Part shown: piece after piece, positions 25,942-34,408 of the stretch
Layout: each line of letters begins with the position of its first letter
How positions within the stretch are numbered: position 1 is the stretch's first letter
Source of the DNA: Clostridiales bacterium
GTDB lineage: Bacteria; Bacillota; Clostridia; Saccharofermentanales; Saccharofermentanaceae
Direction: 5' to 3'
DNA: 57,963 nucleotides
NCBI GenBank assembly: GCA_017545245.1
Contig: JAFWPB010000001.1
Span: 1 to 57,963, forward strand
The notes under the pieces: model-generated
Told to the model about the DNA's origin: nothing
Seen by the model: the letters and a program-made list of their open reading frames with translations, nothing else
The model's database searches: none
Made by a program: the position numbers and the translations under genes

Positions 25942-27229
25942 AGAAATCTTTGTCCCTTCTCTTGATCTCGGCAAGTACGATCTCGCGGTATTCTTTTGCG
26001 AAATCTCTGCCTTCGTACTGTGTAAAGTCTACGTCTTCCACTGCGGTCGGCTCATACGGAATCGTCTCTTCGATGTTCTGTGCAGAACGCTTCGAGAAAA
26101 CCAGGCTCTCGAGGAGAGAGTTACTGCCGAGACGGTTCTTGCCGTGCACGCCGGTGCAGGAAGTTTCACCGATCGCGTAGAGGTTGTCCATGGAAGTTCT
26201 GCCCTTGAGGTCGACCTCGATGCCGCCCATGAAATAGTGCTGCGCCGGGGTTACCGGGAAAGGTTCTTTCAGAATGTCGTATCCTTCTTCCTTGCAGTGC
26301 TCGAGGATGTTCGGGAAGTGGCTCTTGATGAGTTCCGGATCCAGGTGGGTCACGGACAGCCATACAAAGCCGCGTCCGTCGATCTCCATCTGCTTCTTGA
26401 TTGCCGCGGAAACAACATCACGAGGCTGAAGCTCATCGGTGAATCTCTCCATGTTCTTGTTGAGAAGGATTCCGCCTTCGCCGCGTACGGCTTCAGAGAT
26501 GAGGAAAGATCTGCCCGGCTTCTCGGAATAGAGGGAAGTCGGATGGATCTGGATATAGTTGATGTCCTTAAGAAGAACATTGTGTTTGAGTGCGATGGCG
26601 AGTGCGTCACCTGTGATATGACGGAAGGCTGTGGAGTGCTTGAACAGTCCGCCGATGCCGCCGGTAGCCAGAACGACAGCCTTGCCGAAAACAGCTTCAA
26701 AATTGCCTTCTGCATCCTGCGTGATAATGCCCTTGCAGACATTTTTCTCGCAGATCAGATCGACCATGGTGGTGTGCTCACGGAGAGTAATATTTTTCTT
26801 CTCGCGGACGATCTGGAGAAGTTTGCTGGTGATCTCCTGACCCGTGATGTCCTCGTGGTGGAGGATACGGGAAGCCGAGTGGCCGCCTTCCTTGGTCAGG
26901 TCGAGGTCTTCGCCTTTCTTATCGAAATCGACATGGTAGTCCAGAAGTTCGCGGATGATGACCGGAGACTGGCGGATCATGGTGTCGACTGCTTTTCGGG
27001 AATTCTCATAATGACCGGCACGGAGCGTATCTTCAAAATAATCTTCGTAGTCCTGGGAATCACGGAGTGCGGCGATACCGCCCTGAGCCAGATACGAAGC
27101 ACTGTTTTCAAGTGTGTCTTTCGTGATCATGTGGATCGAAAGGTTTTCCGGAAGATGTAGTGCACAGAAAAGACCTGCAGCACCGGTTCCGACGATCACT
27201 ACGTCGGCAGAAGTCGTGGAATTGGACAT
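25922..27229 (-). CDS. nadB: L-aspartate oxidase
   Basis: 435-residue FAD enzyme that turns aspartate into iminoaspartate, the first step of NAD synthesis. The FAD-binding N-terminus VVIVGTGAAGLFCALHLP and the family motifs GGHSASRILHHEDITGQEI, IQIHPTSLY, RGEGGILLN and PRDVVSAAI are visible. It is shorter at the C-terminus than the roughly 530-residue E. coli enzyme, lacking most of the last helical domain. The ATG at 27229 has GGGAGG; the longer upstream reading has no conserved content. The usual partner nadA (quinolinate synthase) is not in this window. Confidence 0.93.
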   Translation of the reverse strand: MSNSTTSADVVIVGTGAAGLFCALHLPENLSIHMITKDTLENSASYLAQGGIAALRDSQDYEDYFEDTLRAGHYENSRKAVDTMIRQSPVIIRELLDYHVDFDKKGEDLDLTKEGGHSASRILHHEDITGQEITSKLLQIVREKKNITLREHTTMVDLICEKNVCKGIITQDAEGNFEAVFGKAVVLATGGIGGLFKHSTAFRHITGDALAIALKHNVLLKDINYIQIHPTSLYSEKPGRSFLISEAVRGEGGILLNKNMERFTDELQPRDVVSAAIKKQMEIDGRGFVWLSVTHLDPELIKSHFPNILEHCKEEGYDILKEPFPVTPAQHYFMGGIEVDLKGRTSMDNLYAIGETSCTGVHGKNRLGSNSLLESLVFSKRSAQNIEETIPYEPTAVEDVDFTQYEGRDFAKEYREIVLAEIKRRDKDFYEQWCT

Positions 27230-27266
27230 ATTTTGCCTCCCATATATAATTACATATATAGCATGA

Positions 27267-27295
27267 ATTTTATCACGCACCAGGGAACGTGACAA
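27267..27295 (-). promoter_or_regulatory. nadB operon promoter
   Basis: On the minus strand, TTGTCA (27290-27295), 17 bp and TAAAAT (27267-27272). The A/T-rich near-palindrome just downstream (27241-27261, of the CTATATATG/CATATATA type) could be a repressor site in the leader. Confidence 0.65.
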
Positions 27296-27357
27296 GCAAG
27301 GGAGAGATATGCAATTTATGCAATTCGTATAATCGTGACTTGGGAAGTGTTGCCCCA

Positions 27358-27387
27358 TTGTCTTTTCTCTCGATTAGGCGTTATAAT
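27358..27387 (+). promoter_or_regulatory. manA promoter
   Basis: TTGTCT (27358-27363), 18 bp and TATAAT (27382-27387), divergent from the nadB promoter. The leader to the ATG is about 75 nt. Confidence 0.6.
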
Positions 27388-27469
27388 ACCATATACTAAT
27401 ATGCTCTCTTTCGAGATCAGTGGGTTCAAAGGCGGACCCTCTTTTCGGGAAAGTAGATGGAGGAAATGA

Positions 27470-28405
27470 ATGAATCCTATCAAGATCGTCCCTTTGCCAA
27501 AGTATTGCTTGTGGGGCGGGACACGTCTGAAGACGGAATATAATATTACATCTGATTTGGACAGGGTTGCCGAAGCTTGGATGCTTTCGCCAACCGTAGA
27601 AACTTCGGTTATCGCATCAGGAGAACACCAGGGCGAACCGATCACAGCGCTTTTGGAAGAGAATGAGGACATCAATGAAGTATTCCCTCTGATGGTTAAG
27701 TTTATTGATGCAGCAAAGCCGCTCTCTGTACAGGTACACCCGAGCGATGATTTTGCTCAGGCCAATTACGGTACGTGCGGTAAGACGGAGTGCTGGTATG
27801 TTCTTGACGCGGAACCGGGTGCGTATCTGTATTATGGTTTTTCTCGTCCGGTCAACCGTGAAGAAGTGAAAGAACGAATCGAGAACGGGACATTGATCTC
27901 GGTTCTCAATAAGATCGAAGTGAAGAAGAATGATATTTTCCTGATCGAGAGTGGAACGCTGCATGCGATCGGACCTGGCATTCTGGTTGCCGAGATCCAG
28001 CAGAACTCTCCGTGGACTTTCCGCGTTTTCGACTACCAGCGTGTAGATAAGGATGGAAAACAGCGTGAACTCCACGTCAATGAAGCACTGGCCTGCATGA
28101 ATCTTTCCTGTTTCCAGGCACAGTCCAGACCGGAACCACTGAAGGCCGGAGACGGATATCAGATCTTCACGATGGTGAAGTGCTCCTATTTTAATGCCTA
28201 TATCTATCGCATCACGAAGTCTGTATCGATCACAGGTACTTCGAAGAAGTGGAGAGGTATCCTCGTTACTGACGGCGAGATGACGGTTCGGAACACCAAG
28301 GAAGAAGAAGTCCTTCCACTTAAGAAGGGTGAGTTCTGTCTGGTTCCCCGTAATGATGACGAATACGAGATCAAAGGGGAAGCCGAGTTTATTTTGGTTG
28401 ACTGA
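27470..28405 (+). CDS. manA: Mannose-6-phosphate isomerase, class I
   Basis: 311-residue zinc enzyme that interconverts mannose 6-phosphate and fructose 6-phosphate. Zinc-site motifs are PLSVQVHPSDDFA and GKTECWYVLDAEPG; IESGTLHAIGPGILVAEIQQ carries the third ligand. The length fits the short Firmicutes form. GGAGG lies 7 bases before the ATG. The next gene starts 50 bases downstream in the same direction, so the two may be co-transcribed. Confidence 0.93.
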   Translation: MNPIKIVPLPKYCLWGGTRLKTEYNITSDLDRVAEAWMLSPTVETSVIASGEHQGEPITALLEENEDINEVFPLMVKFIDAAKPLSVQVHPSDDFAQANYGTCGKTECWYVLDAEPGAYLYYGFSRPVNREEVKERIENGTLISVLNKIEVKKNDIFLIESGTLHAIGPGILVAEIQQNSPWTFRVFDYQRVDKDGKQRELHVNEALACMNLSCFQAQSRPEPLKAGDGYQIFTMVKCSYFNAYIYRITKSVSITGTSKKWRGILVTDGEMTVRNTKEEEVLPLKKGEFCLVPRNDDEYEIKGEAEFILVD

Positions 28406-28455
28406 TCTTTGCGATCGGACGGATAGTATAACGAAGGAAAGGAGGCCGCGAGAAT

Positions 28456-29694
28456 ATGAAGCGGGATATAATCGGCGATATTTTTCTGGGCGGCGTTTTG
28501 CTTTCTCTCCTTTTCCTTTTCTCTTTTCCGGTCTACTTTGCTTATACAGGAATTCAGGTACGTCCAATCGAATTGAATGAACGTCTGATGAGTGTCTGCT
28601 ACCTGATGGCACTTGTTCTGACGACGATCTGGGCCTGCTGGAAAAAGAAAGTCTGGGTCATTGTCGGACTTGCTACTTTCGGCGTCATGGCATATCTCCC
28701 GAAGTGGTTCCTTCCGATGGTAGAAGACCACATTACAAAGAACGGGTCGGACTTCATGTATTCTTCGTTGTCCGCACTTTTGAACCGGATCTATGAACTG
28801 GTCCATGCACCTTTTGCCGGATCGATCGGATTGATCGGGGAAAAACAGGCGCAGCATCTTCCGGAAAAGATCTTGCCTGTCTGCGTGATCTCCTACATCC
28901 TGGCGAATATATTCCGTTACTATAAGAATGCTTTTGTGGCTGAAAGAAAGCAGAAGAAAGACTTCGCACATTTCAGAAGAAATACGGAAGCGCGTAAGGC
29001 GGTCCAGGGTGTGACGGATGGAGTCCGTGAAGCGCCGATGCCACTGGGAACTGTCGTGATGAATGAGAAAGCGGAGATCGAACAGGAAGTCTACACTGGA
29101 CGTGAGACGACACTGGTAGACGATGCGACTGTAGAAACGAAGAAACTTTCTGTTGATGCGAAGACCGCGGAAGTTCCGGTCATTTCAGCAGCAGAAGAAG
29201 AGACACGGCGGATCGGGACAGAGCCGCAAACGCCGGCGATAGAAACAAACGAAGAAGAAACGCGCAGGATCGGAACGGCAGCGCTTTCCACGACGGAAGA
29301 AAATGCAGAAGCAGAGGATGGTGAAGAGACGAAAGTGATCGAACTTGCCGCGCATGCACCGACATCTCAAGTCGAGGAAACGAAAGTAATTGAGCTGGCT
29401 GCCCACGCGCCAACTTCTCAGACAGAGACAGAAGAGACAAAAGTGATTGAACTGGCTGCCCACGCGCCAACTTCCCAGGTTGAAGAAACAAAGGTGATCG
29501 AGCTTGCAGAACACGCACCGACTTCCCGAGTGGATGAGACTGTCGAGGCTGAGCCGGGAGAGCAATCACCCGAGACAGGCGCAGAGAATGCTTCCGGCGA
29601 ACCGGTTCGAGATGAGACGGCGCTGGATTTCCCGGATGTACGTGGTGAGGCAGAAAAAATTGATGTTTTTGCCGATATCAAGGATCTGGATTGA
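28456..29694 (+). CDS. Polytopic membrane protein with repeated EETKVIEL tail
   Basis: 412 residues, unknown function. The N-terminal about 160 residues contain four hydrophobic segments (for example IFLGGVLLSLLFLFSFPVYF, VWVIVGLATFGVMAYLP and PVCVISYILANIF). The rest is acidic and repetitive: two EETRRIGT motifs, then four copies of a 16-residue unit, EETKVIELAAHAPTSQ. The conserved Thr followed by Ile at +3 resembles sites recognised by FHA domains after phosphorylation, which is only an inference. AAAGGAGG precedes the ATG. It sits between manA and the hemolysin III gene. Confidence 0.65.
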   Translation: MKRDIIGDIFLGGVLLSLLFLFSFPVYFAYTGIQVRPIELNERLMSVCYLMALVLTTIWACWKKKVWVIVGLATFGVMAYLPKWFLPMVEDHITKNGSDFMYSSLSALLNRIYELVHAPFAGSIGLIGEKQAQHLPEKILPVCVISYILANIFRYYKNAFVAERKQKKDFAHFRRNTEARKAVQGVTDGVREAPMPLGTVVMNEKAEIEQEVYTGRETTLVDDATVETKKLSVDAKTAEVPVISAAEEETRRIGTEPQTPAIETNEEETRRIGTAALSTTEENAEAEDGEETKVIELAAHAPTSQVEETKVIELAAHAPTSQTETEETKVIELAAHAPTSQVEETKVIELAEHAPTSRVDETVEAEPGEQSPETGAENASGEPVRDETALDFPDVRGEAEKIDVFADIKDLD

Positions 29695-29720
29695 ATCTGA
29701 TTGCAGAAACAATGTACAAT
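29691..29720 (+). promoter_or_regulatory. Possible promoter of the hemolysin III gene
   Basis: TTGAAT (29691-29696), 18 bp and TACAAT (29715-29720), overlapping the end of the preceding gene. It would start a leader of about 40 nt. Confidence 0.45.
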
Positions 29721-29765
29721 ATGTTTTGGGAACAGGGACGAAGTACATGAAAAGAGGAAGAGAAT

Positions 29766-30560
29766 ATGTCAACCAATAAAGCGTTTTGGCGAACATGGCT
29801 GGAAGGCAGAAGCACAAAAAAGGAGAATGACGGAGAGGTCGTATCTGATCCTCTCGAAGAAGGTCTTTCTGCTTTAGCTGAGGTAGACGGAGAAGTTCCG
29901 GCAAGAAAACTGAAAACACAGGAAAGCTTTGGCGAAGAAATCGGAAATGCCACGACGCATGGTGTCATGGCTGCTTTCATGCTGGGCATTATTCCTTATG
30001 CTGCCGTTCATGCTTATCTGAATACGACCAATGGCCATGAGATCCTTAATGTAGTGGCTATCTCTATCTTCTGTATCAGCGTTTTTCTTATGTTTCTGGT
30101 TTCGACTTTTGACCATACGATGAAGCATGGGACCAAACAGAAGGAAGTTTTGAACCGGATCGACCATATCATGATCTTTTATGCGATCGCAGGAACATAT
30201 ACTCCGGTCTGCCTGACATTGATCGGCGGAAAATGGGGCATCGGTCTTTGTATCGCACAGTGGGTGCTGGTCATCCTGGGAACGCTCTTGAAAGCCATTG
30301 CTTTTTCGAAGTCATTGATCTCTTATATCTTCTCTGCGCTGTTGTATCTTTCGATGGGCTGGATGATCGTTCTTTGCTTTCCGATCCTGTATGCCCAGGC
30401 TTCCCATGTGGCATTCTGGCTGATTCTGGCCGGTGGTATCTGCTATACGAGCAGCGTTATCCTTTTCTTTATGAGATTTAAGTTTGCTCACATGATCTTC
30501 CACCTTCTTGTGGATTTTGGAGCAATCTGCCACGTTATTGCGCTTTGTTTCTTCTCCTGA
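29766..30560 (+). CDS. Hemolysin III / PAQR-family membrane protein
   Basis: 264 residues with a charged N-terminal extension of about 50 residues and seven predicted transmembrane segments. Family marks are GNATTHGVMAAFML (first conserved histidine), MKHGTKQKEVLNRIDHIMIFYAIAGTYTP, and FHLLVDFGAICH at the end. These histidines form the putative metal site of the CREST/PAQR superfamily. The true role in bacteria is unsettled; the cytolysin name is historical. AAGAGG lies upstream of the ATG. Confidence 0.9.
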   Translation: MSTNKAFWRTWLEGRSTKKENDGEVVSDPLEEGLSALAEVDGEVPARKLKTQESFGEEIGNATTHGVMAAFMLGIIPYAAVHAYLNTTNGHEILNVVAISIFCISVFLMFLVSTFDHTMKHGTKQKEVLNRIDHIMIFYAIAGTYTPVCLTLIGGKWGIGLCIAQWVLVILGTLLKAIAFSKSLISYIFSALLYLSMGWMIVLCFPILYAQASHVAFWLILAGGICYTSSVILFFMRFKFAHMIFHLLVDFGAICHVIALCFFS

Positions 30561-30609
30561 AGAAACGTATCAGGAAATGTCCCGACCCGAATATTACGAA
30601 ATACTTAGT

Positions 30610-30675
30610 AAATGCTTAACTATTTGCTGTTACAATCAACATGGAATAGGAAACATGCGTGTTAGTTAAGCATTT
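30610..30675. repeat. Perfect 13-bp inverted repeat ahead of the M1 peptidase gene
   Basis: AAATGCTTAACTA (30610-30622) and TAGTTAAGCATTT (30663-30675) are perfect complements 40 bases apart, ending 30 bases before the start codon. It could be a long-range hairpin in the leader or a pair of regulator half-sites. No promoter between or before the arms is clear. Confidence 0.6.
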
Positions 30676-30704
30676 CAGATTACGTTTGGGAGGAAGATAT
30701 AGAA

Positions 30705-32432
30705 ATGAAGAAGAAATTAGTATCGATTCTTCTTGTATTGGGTATGCTGCCGGCATTTTCAGCTTGCCGTCTGAAATCAAGAGAAACAAGTACAAGAAGA
30801 ACAAGAGAGACGACCAAGGCCACAACGACCGAAGAAACAACGGAAGAAACGACGGATGAGCCGACAGAAAGAACGACTGCTTCGGCGACGTCTTCGAGTG
30901 AAACATCAGAATCCACTACACAAAATCAGACAATACCTGCTGTTACACCGTGTGCAACCGTAAATGCGGACTTCAAGGCTCCGGACCCGAACTGCCCGAT
31001 TGAATATCGAAGCGAGGATGAGCGGTATCACTACACGATGGAACTGCAATTAGATCCAGATAAGCGCACTGTCGGAGGCCACGTTGTCTGTGAGTTCTAC
31101 AATAATTCCGAAGATGACTGGGACAAGCTCTGCCTGCGTGATTATTCCAGCCTTTTTATCGATTCCAAGACAGCCGGCTATGACACGGCATTGGATACGA
31201 ATGGTGCCCTGACGGAAATCACGAACATCAAGGACGGAAGAGACGACTCCGATCTCAGCTTTGAAAGAGACAGCGATGTTTCCGTAGTCTGGATGCCGCT
31301 TTCCAAGAAACTGGCACCAAAGGAGAAGATGACGCTTTCTTATGATTTTGTAGCCACGATCCCGACAGTAGCTGACCGTTATGGTATTACGGAAAAGGTC
31401 TACAACATCACGAATTTCTATCCGATCCTGGCAGTCTACACGAAGGACGGATGGTCCCATGAACGCTTCTACGATTGCGGAGAGTGCTTCTTTTCTGAGG
31501 TTTCGGACTACGATGTAACGCTAACTGTTCCAAAAGATTATACAGTCCTTTCAACCGGTACAAGCAAGAGCGAGGAAGAGAAGGATGGAAACAAGGTCAT
31601 CACTTTCGATGCACCGTGCGTCCGTGATTTCGTTTTCTGCGCAAGCCCGGATTTCAAGATGTTTGAAGGCTACTACAAAAATACGAAGATCCGTGTTGTT
31701 TACGATCAAGCGCATCCGTCTACACAGTATATGGATGAAGTAAGTGAGGCTTGCATTGAAGCAGGTATCGATTCTCTTGCAGCGTTCGGTGCGGCATTCG
31801 GCGAATATCCGTATCCGGAACTGGATATCGTACTTGCTACGATCGCAGCCGGCGGAATGGAGTATCCGAACCTGATCATCTGCACAGACATGAACTATTA
31901 CTGCATGCCGATTGCGGATAGAGACCGCGTATCCGACAAGTATGTCATGATGTCTACCGTTGTTGCCCACGAGATCGGACACCAGTGGTTCATGGGTATC
32001 GTCGGAAGTAATTCCGGTATGGAGCCTTGGCTGGATGAGTCCTTTGCTTCATACACAGAGCTCGTATATGGCCAGTATATCGGATATGATTCCGGATATT
32101 CACGCAGATACATGAATCTGGTAGACATGGCAGATGATATGAAACGTGAGGGAAGTGCTCCGATCAACCGTCCGTACTACGATTTCTCCTCCGATGACCC
32201 GTACATCAATGCCGCCTATTTCTATGGCCAGGTTTGCCTCTACCAGATGCAGGAGATCATCGGCCAGGAAGCAATGTATGGCGTAATCCGTGAGTATGTC
32301 CACCGGAATGCCTTCCACAACGCTACAGCCAAGGATTTCTTCGATGTTCTGTATGAGTGCTGCGGTAAAGATAATAAGGATTTGAACGATCTGATCGCAG
32401 TGGTATTTGATATGGATCGTGTCTATAATTAA
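30705..32432 (+). CDS. M1-family metallopeptidase, lipoprotein
   Basis: 575 residues. The N-terminus has a hydrophobic stretch ending AFSAC (lipobox) and then a Thr/Glu-rich linker, so it acts outside the cell, tethered to the membrane. The zinc site is complete: H422-E423-x-x-H426 with Glu 445 18 residues later (HEIGHQW and WLDESFASY). GGMEYPNL is the counterpart of the GAMEN exopeptidase motif. An aminopeptidase-like role in peptide breakdown is expected. The usual helical C-terminal domain of large M1 enzymes is short here. GGGAGG precedes the ATG. Confidence 0.88.
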   Translation: MKKKLVSILLVLGMLPAFSACRLKSRETSTRRTRETTKATTTEETTEETTDEPTERTTASATSSSETSESTTQNQTIPAVTPCATVNADFKAPDPNCPIEYRSEDERYHYTMELQLDPDKRTVGGHVVCEFYNNSEDDWDKLCLRDYSSLFIDSKTAGYDTALDTNGALTEITNIKDGRDDSDLSFERDSDVSVVWMPLSKKLAPKEKMTLSYDFVATIPTVADRYGITEKVYNITNFYPILAVYTKDGWSHERFYDCGECFFSEVSDYDVTLTVPKDYTVLSTGTSKSEEEKDGNKVITFDAPCVRDFVFCASPDFKMFEGYYKNTKIRVVYDQAHPSTQYMDEVSEACIEAGIDSLAAFGAAFGEYPYPELDIVLATIAAGGMEYPNLIICTDMNYYCMPIADRDRVSDKYVMMSTVVAHEIGHQWFMGIVGSNSGMEPWLDESFASYTELVYGQYIGYDSGYSRRYMNLVDMADDMKREGSAPINRPYYDFSSDDPYINAAYFYGQVCLYQMQEIIGQEAMYGVIREYVHRNAFHNATAKDFFDVLYECCGKDNKDLNDLIAVVFDMDRVYN

Positions 32433-32464
32433 CCGGCAAAAGAACTGAACTTTGTTCAGAAATG

Positions 32465-32509
32465 TCAGCCTGGTCCTTGTAAAACTTGGATCAGGCTGAA
32501 TCTTTTCTT
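32465..32509 (+). terminator. Terminator after the M1 peptidase gene
   Basis: TCAGCCTGGTCC (32465-32476) pairs with GGATCAGGCTGA (32488-32499) and is followed by ATCTTTTCTT. Confidence 0.8.
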
Positions 32510-32536
32510 GCAATATCAAGGCTTGCGAATTATAAT
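32508..32536 (+). promoter_or_regulatory. Promoter of the foldase-like gene
   Basis: TTGCAA (32508-32513), 17 bp and TATAAT (32531-32536), directly after the terminator of the previous gene. Confidence 0.75.
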
Positions 32537-32576
32537 GAGGCGTGCTGATATTTTTCAAGAAAAGTAAAGGAAGGGC

Positions 32577-34160
32577 ATGAACATGTCTAAGCAGACAGAT
32601 AAGTCGGTCAAAAAGAAAACGAAGAAACACATGAAAACCTCTACCAAGAACAGAGCAATCGTGACTACCGTGATCATTGTTCTGGTATTGCTGGTATTTA
32701 GTTATTTTGCTTATACGACCGGACTTCCGGCCAAGGTGCTGCCAGGTGCGAAGATCGTACAGACAGTAGATGGCAAGGAAAAGACGTTGGAACGTATCAA
32801 GATCGTTGAGATGAACTACTATTTCCAGAAGGCTGTCAGCCAGCTTTCCCAGTATGGTCTGCTCAGCGACAGCAGCTCTCTGGATGAAGTTTATAATCCG
32901 GACAGCGGACAAACCTACCGTGATATGCTTTGGGAAAATGCTGCAAATACAGTCCAGTCCCAGTATATGCTGATGGAAGAAGCGAAGAAGAGTGGATTTA
33001 AGGCTTCTGGTGCAGATATGTTCGCAGACAGCCAGGTTGAGTCCCTTCGCGAAACTGTAACTTACTATAATACACTCCGTGGTCAAAGCATGACGGCTGA
33101 CCAGTATCTGCAGAATGTATACGGACCTGGTATGACAGTACATATCTTCCACGACATCGTTGAGCGTGAAGCTGAAGTTACTGAGTATCAGTCTTACCTC
33201 AGACAGACACAGTTTGCTCCGGATGCTGCTGCGATCCAGGCGAAGTATGATGAAGATCCACAGGCTTACCAGCTCTGCCAGTATCAGGCTTACTTTGTTG
33301 CCGCGGACATTCCGGAGGGTGCAACAGAGGAAGTAAAGAAGGAAAAGCTGGACGAGGCTTTGGCAAAAGCACATGAGCTCTGCGACAATTGTAAGAATGA
33401 AGTGGAGTTCCAGGTACGCGTAAGCACAAATGCAACAGAAGAATACCGTGAGCGTATGGCAAACGGTGAAGATCCGACGACATTCAAGGATATTACCAAG
33501 TCTGCGGCGAAGAATATGTCCGAGGAATTCGCAGAGATGTGCTTCAACCCGGAAACAAAAGAGTACACCTCAATGGCTTTCATCGACAGCCAGCAGACAG
33601 GTGCTTATGCGACATTGTTCCAGAAAGTATATCTTGATGAAGAGCCGACTGCTTCCTATCGTGTGATCTCCCTTACAGATGATCTCCTCGGTGATATTTC
33701 GAATACTCTTGAAGAGAAGGCTCCTTCCCACCAGAAATTCCATGCACAACTGGAGCAGCTGATGGGTCAGGTCAATTCTGAAGAAGACTTCATCAGACTG
33801 GCTAAGGAAAACACCATGGATGCTGATACCATCCTTGCAGGCGGATATACTTCCGGCGTGAAGGATTCCGGGTTTAAGAGAATCACAACAGAAGAAGGCG
33901 GCGAGGCGAAACTCCCGGATGAGGACCAGAAGCTGATCGACTGGCTCTTCGATGCAAACCGTAAGAAGGGCGATATGTACATCATCGACTGCGTTGACTC
34001 CGTTAAGCTTTACTACTTCTGTGACTGTATGGAAGCTTGGAAGGCAGGCATCTACACTACACTTGATGATGATAACTACACAGCATGGTACAACCAGACG
34101 ACAACGAATGATACATATTCCACGATCGTAAACCATGGCCTGATCAAGTTCTTCTCCTGA
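32577..34160 (+). CDS. Membrane-anchored SurA/PrsA-like foldase (peptidyl-prolyl isomerase-like)
   Basis: 527 residues. A lysine-rich cytoplasmic N-terminus, then one membrane helix (AIVTTVIIVLVLLVFSYFAY), then an extracellular part. Residues of about 70-210 resemble a SurA N-terminal chaperone domain; the section around 210-430 has a parvulin-like layout (YQAYFVAADIPEGATEEVKK then FIRLAKENTM). Catalytic-domain residues are weakly conserved, so it may be a chaperone only. It would help exported proteins fold. AAGGAAGGG lies before ATG 32577; ATG 32583 is an alternative. Confidence 0.65.
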   Translation: MNMSKQTDKSVKKKTKKHMKTSTKNRAIVTTVIIVLVLLVFSYFAYTTGLPAKVLPGAKIVQTVDGKEKTLERIKIVEMNYYFQKAVSQLSQYGLLSDSSSLDEVYNPDSGQTYRDMLWENAANTVQSQYMLMEEAKKSGFKASGADMFADSQVESLRETVTYYNTLRGQSMTADQYLQNVYGPGMTVHIFHDIVEREAEVTEYQSYLRQTQFAPDAAAIQAKYDEDPQAYQLCQYQAYFVAADIPEGATEEVKKEKLDEALAKAHELCDNCKNEVEFQVRVSTNATEEYRERMANGEDPTTFKDITKSAAKNMSEEFAEMCFNPETKEYTSMAFIDSQQTGAYATLFQKVYLDEEPTASYRVISLTDDLLGDISNTLEEKAPSHQKFHAQLEQLMGQVNSEEDFIRLAKENTMDADTILAGGYTSGVKDSGFKRITTEEGGEAKLPDEDQKLIDWLFDANRKKGDMYIIDCVDSVKLYYFCDCMEAWKAGIYTTLDDDNYTAWYNQTTTNDTYSTIVNHGLIKFFS

Positions 34161-34229
34161 TTGGAGAGGCCTTTCCTGTCGGGGCAAAACCGGCAGGAAA
34201 AGAAAAAATTGAAAAAACTAAATATTTGA

Positions 34230-34258
34230 TTGACACTTGAAAAAACTCGTGCTATCAT
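34230..34258 (+). promoter_or_regulatory. rpoBC promoter
   Basis: A perfect TTGACA (34230-34235), a 17-bp spacer and TATCAT (34253-34258), about 150 bases ahead of the rpoB ATG. An inverted repeat without a T-tract (34172-34200) precedes it. Confidence 0.85.
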
Positions 34259-34273
34259 TTTATATTGCGTTAC

Positions 34274-34301
34274 AATGGGTAGGGCAACTTTACCCATTTT
34301 T
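34274..34301 (+). promoter_or_regulatory. Attenuator-like hairpin in the rpoB leader
   Basis: AATGGGTA (34274-34281) pairs perfectly with TACCCATT (34291-34298), followed by Ts, within the first 40 nt of the predicted transcript. It looks like a weak intrinsic terminator and could tune rpoBC expression. Confidence 0.5.
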
Positions 34302-34370
34302 CGCCAGAAGAAATCCGACAAGGATGTTTTCTGAGAAGGTATAAGAAGGTGCGCGGGTTTTTCGCGTACA

Positions 34371-34388
34371 CGCAAATGGTTATTTGCG
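34371..34388 (+). promoter_or_regulatory. Hairpin just before the rpoB ribosome site
   Basis: CGCAAAT-GGTT-ATTTGCG, a 7-bp stem ending 7 bases before the GAGGTGAT ribosome site. It may influence translation of rpoB. Confidence 0.45.
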
Positions 34389-34408
34389 AAGTCGTGAGGT
34401 GATGTGTA

